Assembly: GCF_014652515.1 (NCBI RefSeq) | Contig: NZ_BMYY01000004.1 | Location: 248,001 to 312,000 of the forward strand | Length of the DNA stretch: 64,000 bases | Reading direction: 5' to 3' | Source of the DNA: Bacterioplanes sanyensis | GTDB lineage: Bacteria; Pseudomonadota; Gammaproteobacteria; Pseudomonadales; Oceanobacteraceae | In this document: one piece after another, positions 56,888 through 64,000 of the stretch | Layout of the letters: each line of letters begins with the position of its first letter | Numbering within the stretch: the first letter of the stretch is position 1 | The notes under the pieces: generated by a model | Database searches by the model: none | Told to the model about the DNA's origin: nothing | Seen by the model: the letters and a program-made list of their open reading frames with translations, nothing else | Program-made: the position numbers and the translations under genes

Positions 56888-57690
56888 ACCACACCCGCCA
56901 TTAACAATCCGGCCAGCACTAGCCCAAGCAGCAAGCGATAAATAACAAACGGCATTAAACCAATGCGTTGCAACCAGGCGAGAAAATAATAAATACACAG
57001 CCAAGCACTGACCGCCGCCACCAAGGTTGCCACCGCCAACATCAGCCAGTCGGGCGCATGGTCGGCTGCCAATAGCTCAGCGCCTTTTAATAAACCGGCA
57101 GCCAGAATTAAAGGAATGGACAGCAAAAATGAAAACCTTGCCGCATCCATGCGATTAAAACCCAGCAGCAATGCAGCTGTCATGGTAATACCACTGCGTG
57201 ATGTGCCAGGAATGAGCGCCAATGCTTGCGCCAAACCAATCACCAACGCCGCCGCCAAGGTCATCTGTAGCAGCGTCCTCTGCTCATGGGCGCTGGCATG
57301 CGCTAGCCACAACACGCCACCAAAAATCAGTGTGGTGGCGGTAATCACCTCCACACTGCGCAGGTGCATAGCGATCCAGTCATTCAGAAACAGACCCGCA
57401 AACCCAGCGGGTAATGTGGCCACAATGATCCACCACCCCAAGCGGGCATCGTCGTCGGGTTGATGCCAGCCTGTGGCAACAAAGCGACGACTGATATGCC
57501 AGATATCCCGACGAAAATAAAACATCACAGCCAGCAAGGTGCCCAGGTGAACCGCGACATCAAACGCCAGCCCTTGATCAGGCCATCCGAACAACTGCGA
57601 CGGCAAAATAAGATGGGCCGAGCTGGAAATAGGTAGAAACTCGGTCAGCCCTTGAATCAACGCCAAGATCAGCGCCTGCACCATGTCCAT
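56884..57690 (-). CDS. uppP: Undecaprenyl-diphosphatase UppP (BacA)
   Basis: About 268 residues, polytopic membrane enzyme recycling undecaprenyl pyrophosphate. Family motifs: ALIQGLTEFLPISSSAHLIL near the N-terminus and IPGTSRSGITMTAALLLGFNR in the middle. It complements UppS in carrier-lipid supply. GTG 57693 with GAGG upstream is an alternative start. Confidence 0.95.
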   Translation of the reverse strand: MDMVQALILALIQGLTEFLPISSSAHLILPSQLFGWPDQGLAFDVAVHLGTLLAVMFYFRRDIWHISRRFVATGWHQPDDDARLGWWIIVATLPAGFAGLFLNDWIAMHLRSVEVITATTLIFGGVLWLAHASAHEQRTLLQMTLAAALVIGLAQALALIPGTSRSGITMTAALLLGFNRMDAARFSFLLSIPLILAAGLLKGAELLAADHAPDWLMLAVATLVAAVSAWLCIYYFLAWLQRIGLMPFVIYRLLLGLVLAGLLMAGVV

Positions 57691-57693
57691 CAC

Positions 57694-58374
57694 TTAGCGC
57701 CTCAGCAAACTGGGCTGTTCAGCAAGTTTTTTCCAAGCAACACCGTCACGCAAATACACAGGTGCATGCAGCTCTATATCGCCAAACTGCTGCTGTTGCC
57801 AAGCATACTCCACCAAAGGCGCCATATCCTCAGCCAGCAACACTTGGTCCGCATTGCCTGGCCAATGACACAGCTCATTTAATGCAAGGCCATTCCCCAC
57901 CGCCGGCATATCAGCCTCTGCATGCGCCAGAAAATCCGCTGGCGAACACACCCGCTCAGGGGCCATAGGCTGCGCCAAACCATTGTTGTATTGATAGGGT
58001 GCCCAAAAAACCTCGCCCATATGCGCATCCAAGACAGCGATACACTGCTCTCCGGGCGACTGCAGCGTTTTTTGCGCCAATGCTTGCAGCGTAGAAATAC
58101 CTGCCACAGGCAAGTCCAGTGCCATAGCGATGCCTTGGGTTACGGCTGCTGCGATGCGAATACCGGTGAACGAACCTGGGCCACGCCCATAGGCGATGGC
58201 GGTTAACTGGTCGCGGTACACCCCATTTGAACTTAACAGTTCTTCTACCATGGGCAATAAACGCTGAGCATGTTTGCGCGGCTGATGCTCATGCAACCCG
58301 ATAACTCCCTCTGGACGCAACAGCGCTACAGAGCATAGCGATGACGACGCATCGACGATCAGAATATTGGCCAT
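57694..58374 (-). CDS. tsaB: TsaB, tRNA t6A37 threonylcarbamoyladenosine subunit
   Basis: 227 residues, ASKHA fold. It scaffolds TsaD and TsaE for t6A synthesis. The start ANILIVDASSSLCSVAL and the segment AYGRGPGSFTGIRIAAAVTQGIA are diagnostic. The ATG at 58374 gives the family N-terminus; an upstream in-frame start adds 27 unrelated residues. It is separated from the AT-hook gene by a strong terminator. Confidence 0.95.
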   Translation of the reverse strand: MANILIVDASSSLCSVALLRPEGVIGLHEHQPRKHAQRLLPMVEELLSSNGVYRDQLTAIAYGRGPGSFTGIRIAAAVTQGIAMALDLPVAGISTLQALAQKTLQSPGEQCIAVLDAHMGEVFWAPYQYNNGLAQPMAPERVCSPADFLAHAEADMPAVGNGLALNELCHWPGNADQVLLAEDMAPLVEYAWQQQQFGDIELHAPVYLRDGVAWKKLAEQPSLLRR

Positions 58375-58462
58375 AACGACTCTGGCTAGCAGACAAAGGC
58401 GGGCAGTATAGCAAATACCACCCATTAGACCGAATGCCGCCTGACTACGTGCCAAACAGACA

Positions 58463-58499
58463 CAAAAAAAAGCCGCTCAGGAATCCTGAGCGGCTTTTT
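58463..58499. terminator. Bidirectional terminator after the AT-hook gene
   Basis: AAAAAGCCGCTCAGG and CCTGAGCGGCTTTTT (15 bp) with loop AAT. Eight U follow on the minus strand. It ends the AT-hook transcript before tsaB. Confidence 0.92.
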
Positions 58500-58515
58500 A
58501 TGCAACAGCGCCGAC

Positions 58516-59619
58516 TTATTCTGCCGAAGAGTTATCGCTATTTGAATCTGCCGGCGTGGGCGTTACTGCTGGCTCCACCGCAGGCTTCGCTGCTGCTTTA
58601 GGCGGACGACCGCGACGCTTAGGTGCTGCTTTTTCTGCTACTGCCTTATCCGCTGCGGCTTTAGGCGGACGACCACGACGCTTAGGTGCCGCCTTTTCTG
58701 CTACCGCCTTTTCCGCTGCGGCCTTCGGTGGACGACCGCGACGCTTAGGTGCCGCCTTTTCTGCTACCGCCTTTTCCGCTGCGGCCTTAGGTGGACGACC
58801 GCGACGCTTAGGTGCCGCCTTTTCCGCTACCGCCTTATCCGCTGCGGCTTTAGGCGGACGACCGCGACGCTTAGGTGCCGCCTTTTCCGCTGCGGCCTTA
58901 GGTGGACGACCGCGACGCTTAGGTGCCGCCTTTTCTGCTACTGCCTTGTCCGCTGCTGCCTTAGGTGGACGGCCACGACGTTTAGGTGCAGCTTTCTCTG
59001 CTGCCGCCTTAGGAGGACGACCAGGGCGACCGGCCTTAGTTTGCGACTCTTCCGTCGCAGCGATGCGCTGCTCCAGTTTTTTTACTTTAGCGGCAACATC
59101 GCGCTTAATTTTGCTGGCCTGGGTTTTAACCTTGCTACCGTCTTTACGTTCGCGCTGCTTGCGCCATTTACTTTCAAATGCCGCCAAGGCTTTGTTCAGA
59201 TCAGCTTCTGCTTTCTCTGCCAGACGCGCCTCAAACTCTGCTACGCTCTCTTCCGCTTTCGCCTCAGCTTCCTGAATACGCGCTTGCAGCTCTGCTACCT
59301 TAACGCCGACCTTTGCCTCGCGCATTTTTGCTTTAAGCTGCTGCAGCTTTTCTTTTTCAGCTTTCACTTTGTCGGCAGCACGCACCGCTGCACGCTGAGT
59401 CGCCGCGGTAGCACGCGGACTAGAAGTTTTTGCTTTGGCTTCAACTGCCTTTTTTTCCGCCGCCTGTACCTTATTCTCTTGAGTTGCTACCGCAGACTCT
59501 GCTTTTAAGAGAACAGCACTGGCCTTGGCGATCACTGCAGGTACCGCAGCCTTGTCAGCTGCTTTGCTGGCAGCTGGCTTGCGGCCGCGCTTGGCAGGGG
59601 CTTTTTTTGGTCTGGCCAT
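58516..59619 (-). CDS. AT-hook repeat DNA-binding protein (AlgP/PhaF-like)
   Basis: 367 residues, extremely Ala/Lys-rich. The first about 200 residues are a charged coiled coil (VAELQARIQEAEAKAEESVAEFEARL). The second half has eight GRPPKAA AT-hooks, seven of them as RRGRPPKAAA, spaced by 16- or 21-residue units, then a short acidic tail. The layout (coiled coil plus histone-H1-like tail) resembles AlgP and the PhaF phasin of Pseudomonas, but with true AT-hooks instead of KPAA repeats. It probably binds AT-rich DNA and may organise the nucleoid. AGAGGA precedes the ATG. Confidence 0.88.
   Translation of the reverse strand: MARPKKAPAKRGRKPAASKAADKAAVPAVIAKASAVLLKAESAVATQENKVQAAEKKAVEAKAKTSSPRATAATQRAAVRAADKVKAEKEKLQQLKAKMREAKVGVKVAELQARIQEAEAKAEESVAEFEARLAEKAEADLNKALAAFESKWRKQRERKDGSKVKTQASKIKRDVAAKVKKLEQRIAATEESQTKAGRPGRPPKAAAEKAAPKRRGRPPKAAADKAVAEKAAPKRRGRPPKAAAEKAAPKRRGRPPKAAADKAVAEKAAPKRRGRPPKAAAEKAVAEKAAPKRRGRPPKAAAEKAVAEKAAPKRRGRPPKAAADKAVAEKAAPKRRGRPPKAAAKPAVEPAVTPTPADSNSDNSSAE
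58590..59033 (-). repeat. Coding tandem repeats of the AT-hook protein
   Basis: Seven repeat units of 48 or 63 bp in the order short-long-short-long-long-long-long. Each unit encodes GRPPKAAA(E/D)KA ... APKRR. The units are very similar at DNA level, so unequal recombination could change copy number. Confidence 0.85.
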
Positions 59620-60100
59620 ATTTTATTCCTCTGTATTCACCTGATCTGTATAGCGAACGCCAGTGCTGTGACTGACGAATGGGCTATCAATGTGTATCGG
59701 ATAGTGACAGTTGCCGTTAACCGTCTGTCATTCCAAAAGCGCAATGCAGACAAAGATCTTAACTACTGATCTATACAACTAGAGGCATCCGAAATGCACC
59801 CAGATCAATAATAGTATTTATATAACAAAATCCAAAACAAATTATGCGATAAAACACCCCATTGAGGCCAGCTTTTGTCAGCATAAGCCGATAAAATTGC
59901 TTTGTCGCGGCCGCCAAGGTTATTAGAGCGAAATACTGTCCACCCTGTATTCGGATTTATTACTCCAGCTCTTTCTATGATGCACTTAGCCTATAGATGA
60001 CAGGCGGTTCGTCAATATGGCGCCAAACAACCTCCGAGCAAGACTCAGATAGCAACAACTTAAAAGCTTTTCGGCAGCATCGGGAGCAAAATAATTCTAG

Positions 60101-60204
60101 GACACCTCTGAATATTGCCACATTTGCACTCACACGCTCTTCTATAGCACACATAGCAGGGCCTAGCATCCTGAGTAAGAAGCTCGTATATATTCAAAGG
60201 CGCC
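60101..60204. mobile_element. Possible second MITE relic
   Basis: GACACCTCTGAATATTGCC, preceded by CTAG, matches the left end of the intact element. TATTCAAAGGCGCC (60191-60204) resembles its right end. The middle is not clearly related. No target duplication is visible. Confidence 0.35.
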
Positions 60205-60352
60205 TTCGGTTAGCAGGAAATATCGAGCTCATTTCAAGAGTAGCAACGCCGTCGTTTGTTCCCGTAGCACAGCCCTCTAGCTTCGTTCTGCCTCTTACCA
60301 AAGAGCTTGGATGCACGCTGAAAGCATGCGAGCTTCTGACTCAGAACACTAG

Positions 60353-60615
60353 GGCACCTCTGAATAATTCTGCACAGTTCTGCGCGAGTGCAGCAGGCTT
60401 TCAGAACAAGGCGGTGAGGGCAGGAAATGGCCAGCCCTTTTCAACATCACCAACGACGTTATGGAAGCCTGCCGCCCGCGCCCTGCGGGGATCGCCAGAG
60501 AACTCCAGCTCTGTGTCGCCGTTTTGTGCTGTAGCCTTGCTAGAGCAGCAAACCGTCTTCGGGATCTGAAGCCCTCTGGCGATCCAGAGCGGGCACCGAA
60601 TTATTCAGAGGTGCC
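60353..60615. mobile_element. 263-bp MITE, IS5-type ends
   Basis: Perfect 18-bp terminal inverted repeats GGCACCTCTGAATAATTC, flanked by the 4-bp direct repeat CTAG (60349-60352 and 60616-60619). YTAR target duplications and GG-ended repeats are typical of the IS5 subgroup. The inside has no transposase, so it needs a transposase supplied in trans. Confidence 0.85.
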
Positions 60616-60689
60616 CTAGAAAGGAGGCGCAGGCGTTTAAAGATAGGTGTGGCTGCTGCCAACAGTGACAACAGCACCATAAGCCAAGA

Positions 60690-60702
60690 GGGGGGGGGGG
60701 GG
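60690..60702 (+). repeat. G13 homopolymer
   Basis: Thirteen G in a row, 28 bp beyond the adk stop. Such a run may vary in length or be a sequencing error. Confidence 0.9.
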
Positions 60703-60705
60703 TAG

Positions 60706-60723
60706 AGCCGGCCTAGGCCGGCT
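60706..60723 (-). terminator. GC palindrome downstream of adk
   Basis: AGCCGGCCTAGGCCGGCT, an 18-bp perfect palindrome 7 bp after the adk stop. There is no U-tract; the C13 run follows on the minus strand. It is a possible 3' end structure. Confidence 0.4.
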
Positions 60724-60729
60724 TAAATA

Positions 60730-61617
<888 letters not shown>

Positions 61618-64000
61618 CTAGCCCGTGTTGCGCATGCCCGCCGCGATACCGGCCATGGTGACTTTTAACGCTTGCTCAACCAACTCATTGGTCACATCGC
61701 CCGCTTGACGATCTCGATACAGCAGCTCGCTTTGCAGATAATGTAACGGATCTGTGTAGGGGTTACGCACCGTCATCGAATGCTGCAAGCTGGGGTTGTC
61801 CTCCAGCAAATGCTGCTGCTGTTTTATTTGCAACACCAGCTCACGCGCCCGTTCCAAGCGCTGGCGCAATAAACTACCCAATGGCTGCAGCTCTGCGGCG
61901 ACTAAGCGTTTTTCATAATATACCGCGATTGCTGGGTCAGCTTTTGATAACACCATTTCCAACATATCAATGTAGGTGCGGAAAAACGGCCAGCTCTTAT
62001 ACATGCTGTGCAAGGTGGCCAGCTCTTCGCGCTCAATACTGGCCTGCAAAGCCTCATCCGCACCCAGCCAAGCCGGAAGCATCAATCGCATTTGCGTCCA
62101 AGCAAAAATCCAAGGGATTGCACGCAGTGTTTCTATGCCACCGCCGGCCTTACGGCGAGCCGGCCGACTGCCCAAAGCTAATTTACCTAGCTCCATTTCA
62201 GGCGTCGCAGCACGAAAATAGGTCACAAAATCCGGCTCCTCTCGCACCATTGCCCGGTACGATTGCACGCCATCACTCGCTAATTGTTGCATCAAGGCCC
62301 GCCACTCAGGCTGAGGCGCCGTAGGCGGCAGTAAGTTTGCCTCCAGCACAGATGAAACGTACACCTTTAAATTGCGCAAAGCCACGGCGGGCATACCAAA
62401 TTTAAAGCGGATCATTTCACCTTGCTCGGTGACTCGTAAACCACCTTTTACCGAGCCCGGCGGCTGCGCCAAAATCGCGCTGTGTGCTGGACCACCACCA
62501 CGACCAACGGTACCGCCGCGACCGTGAAAAAGACGCAAACGAATACTGGCTTCTTCCGCTGCTTGGGTCAGACTTTCTTGGGCTTGATATTGTGCCCATA
62601 CAGCAGCCAGCTGGCCGGCATCTTTGGATGAGTCTGAATAACCTATCATGACTTGCTGATTTTGTTGGCAATAATCACGATACCAAGGCACTTGCCAGAG
62701 TTTTTGCATGCGCGGTGCCGCCAACTCTAGGTCATCGAGGGTTTCAAACAAGGGCACAATCGGCAATGGCGTGCGCACTCCAGATTCCTGCAACAATAAC
62801 GCAACGGCCAACACATCCGATGGCTCGCTGGCCATGGAAATAATGTAGCAAGACACACCGGCCCCGGCTTCAGATGCCAGCACTTGCATGGTATTTAACA
62901 CTTCTTGTGCTTCATCCGAGGGCTGCCAGTGGTGTGGAATTAACGGACGCTGGGATTTTAATTCTCGCAGCAAAAAGGTTTGCTTCTGCTCTTCATCCCA
63001 TTGGTAATAATCACCCCATTGATAAAAATCGCAGAGCTCGGCAATCACATCACTGTGGCGCGTCGATTCTTGGCGCACATCCAGCTGCACTAGGGTCAAG
63101 CCAAAACACGCCACTCGACGAATGGTATCGAGCAAATGGCCGTCGGCAACGGTTTTCATACCTTGGCTGACTAGGCTGTCGTAACACAACAATAGCGGCT
63201 GCAATAATTGTTGTTCATCCAATAACGGCGTTTTATCGGTGGGCTTACCCGCCGCTTTAGCCTCAGCCCAGCGTCGGGTTTCTTTTAGTTGGTCACGCAG
63301 CTCATGCATGCAAGCACGATATGGTTCGTCCACTGGGTAGGCTTGACGCAGTTCGCTGCTGGCCTCGGTCATCGACAACTGACCACTCAGGTCATGAATG
63401 TCTCGCAGCAACAAATCGGCTGCCATCCAACGCGCTAAATACAGGACTTCGCGAGTTACCTCGGAAGTAACATTAGGGTTGCCATCACGATCTCCACCCA
63501 TCCAGGAAGCGATGCGCACCGGAGCGGCGGTTAATGGCAGAGGGCGGCTGCCACGAGCCAACAACTGCTCGTCTAAATGCCGAGTCAGCTCAGGAATGGC
63601 CTGCCACAAAGAGTTCTCAATGACAGCAAAGCCCCACTTAGCTTCATCCACGGCCGTCGGGCGAATACGGCGAATTTCGTCCGTTTGCCATATTTCTTCC
63701 ACCAATACCGCTAGCCGCTGTTCTATGGCAAGTAATTGAGGGTGACCATCACGCAAATCGTCACGCTGCTGTAATAATTGAGAAATTTCGTCATATTTCT
63801 GGATTAAAGTCCGGCGCGTCACTTCGGTAGGATGAGCCGTTAATACCAACTCTATGCTGACATCGGCAACCTGCTGACATAAATCTAGGCCGCGCACACC
63901 GCTGTTTTCCAAACGATCCAACAGGTCGTTAAACAGCTGATCGACATCATCATCCAAGAACTCAGAGCGACGCCAACTGGCGCCATGTTGCTGCTCAGCG
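61618..64000 (-). CDS. ppc: Phosphoenolpyruvate carboxylase, N-terminus cut by window edge
   Basis: Carboxylates PEP to oxaloacetate, feeding the TCA cycle. The window holds about 794 C-terminal residues. The catalytic-His region LTAHPTEVTRRTL, GYSDSSKDAGQLAA, FHGRGGTVGRGGGPAH and the complete C-terminus GMRNTG are present. The frame continues open to the last base (AEQQHGAS, matching the AEQ-H region of known enzymes), so the gene is partial because of the edge and the TTG at 63957 is not its start. Confidence 0.97.
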   Translation of the reverse strand, partial: AEQQHGASWRRSEFLDDDVDQLFNDLLDRLENSGVRGLDLCQQVADVSIELVLTAHPTEVTRRTLIQKYDEISQLLQQRDDLRDGHPQLLAIEQRLAVLVEEIWQTDEIRRIRPTAVDEAKWGFAVIENSLWQAIPELTRHLDEQLLARGSRPLPLTAAPVRIASWMGGDRDGNPNVTSEVTREVLYLARWMAADLLLRDIHDLSGQLSMTEASSELRQAYPVDEPYRACMHELRDQLKETRRWAEAKAAGKPTDKTPLLDEQQLLQPLLLCYDSLVSQGMKTVADGHLLDTIRRVACFGLTLVQLDVRQESTRHSDVIAELCDFYQWGDYYQWDEEQKQTFLLRELKSQRPLIPHHWQPSDEAQEVLNTMQVLASEAGAGVSCYIISMASEPSDVLAVALLLQESGVRTPLPIVPLFETLDDLELAAPRMQKLWQVPWYRDYCQQNQQVMIGYSDSSKDAGQLAAVWAQYQAQESLTQAAEEASIRLRLFHGRGGTVGRGGGPAHSAILAQPPGSVKGGLRVTEQGEMIRFKFGMPAVALRNLKVYVSSVLEANLLPPTAPQPEWRALMQQLASDGVQSYRAMVREEPDFVTYFRAATPEMELGKLALGSRPARRKAGGGIETLRAIPWIFAWTQMRLMLPAWLGADEALQASIEREELATLHSMYKSWPFFRTYIDMLEMVLSKADPAIAVYYEKRLVAAELQPLGSLLRQRLERARELVLQIKQQQHLLEDNPSLQHSMTVRNPYTDPLHYLQSELLYRDRQAGDVTNELVEQALKVTMAGIAAGMRNTG

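Larger units (their letters stand above)
59620..60729. other. 1.1-kb gene-free region
   Basis: Between the AT-hook gene and adk. 59640-60000 is AT-rich with no credible frame. 60100-60620 holds one intact MITE and one relic. The plus-strand frame 59997-60569 crosses both elements and lacks a ribosome site or family likeness. The end holds a G13 run and a GC palindrome. Confidence 0.7.

Noticed and set aside
58590-59033. Regularly spaced repeats resembling a CRISPR array
   Set aside because: Repeats and spacers are both in frame, alike in sequence and coding for AT-hooks; no cas genes are nearby.
58556-59275. 239-codon plus-strand open frame opposite the AT-hook gene
   Set aside because: It is the antisense of the coding repeats; its periodic Gly-Gly-Arg-Pro-Arg text only mirrors the AT-hook units.
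59997-60569. 190-codon plus-strand open frame in the gap before adk
   Set aside because: It runs through the MITE and its relic, has no ribosome site, and its peptide is Ser/Ala-rich without domain features. Read as a by-product of the element.
63955-63957. TTG at 63957 as the ppc start
   Set aside because: The frame stays open to the window edge and the upstream peptide matches PEP carboxylase, so the gene is cut by the edge.

Overview
The window reads as a chromosomal segment of a marine-type Gammaproteobacterium, most likely of the Oceanospirillales/Pseudomonadales group. The basis is conserved gene order: rpsB-tsf-pyrH-frr-uppS-cdsA-dxr-rseP; suhB-trmJ-cysE-iscR-iscS ... ndk-rlmN-pilW ... 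ispG-hisS-yfgM-bamB-der; ppc-adk ... tsaB. Both ends cut a gene: rseP on the left (C-terminus missing) and ppc on the right (N-terminus missing). I found no tRNA, rRNA, CRISPR array, prophage or complete insertion sequence.

Layout. 1-6.8 kb: minus-strand translation and envelope operon from rpsB to rseP, with an rpsB leader and two intercistronic hairpins. 6.9-10.4 kb: map-glnD. 10.4-13.6 kb: a DEAD-box helicase divergent from an M48 lipoprotein peptidase and a TatD nuclease. 13.7-31 kb: accessory region with a porin, a candidate small RNA, an antiporter, a TetR-controlled HPP/DUF1275 pair with a double operator, several unknown proteins including one with an ADP-ribosyltransferase-like look, a LysR/AhpD-like pair, a PAP2 phosphatase, an alkylsulfatase-like lipoprotein, AraC regulators, an alpha/beta hydrolase and an acyl-CoA dehydrogenase. 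31-35 kb: two chemoreceptors with different sensor domains. 35-48.7 kb: conserved housekeeping block (RimK-like ATP-grasp, der-bamB-yfgM-hisS-ispG-pilW-rlmN-ndk-iscS-iscR-cysE-trmJ, divergent suhB). 48.7-53.3 kb: membrane-anchored cold-shock protein, slyX, Gld-like ABC exporter. 53.6-61.4 kb: plsB, rsmJ, uppP, tsaB, an AT-hook repeat protein, a 1.1 kb gene-free stretch with a miniature transposable element, and adk. Then ppc.

Most notable observations. (1) The SuhB homologue has lost the inositol-phosphatase metal ligands, so it looks like a pseudoenzyme. (2) The isc locus keeps iscR and iscS but lacks iscU-iscA-hscB-hscA-fdx before ndk, and IscS lacks its usual C-terminal tail. (3) rodZ is absent between pilW and ispG. 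(4) Two palindromes 22 bp apart lie between tetR and HPP/DUF1275. (5) A minus-strand small RNA candidate with a strong intrinsic terminator lies just after the porin gene. (6) A 263-bp MITE with CTAG target duplication has a decayed relative 7 kb away. (7) Four genes have their stop codon inside the loop of a perfect or near-perfect hairpin. Everything was read by eye; no alignment or database search was run, so family names come from motifs and gene order.
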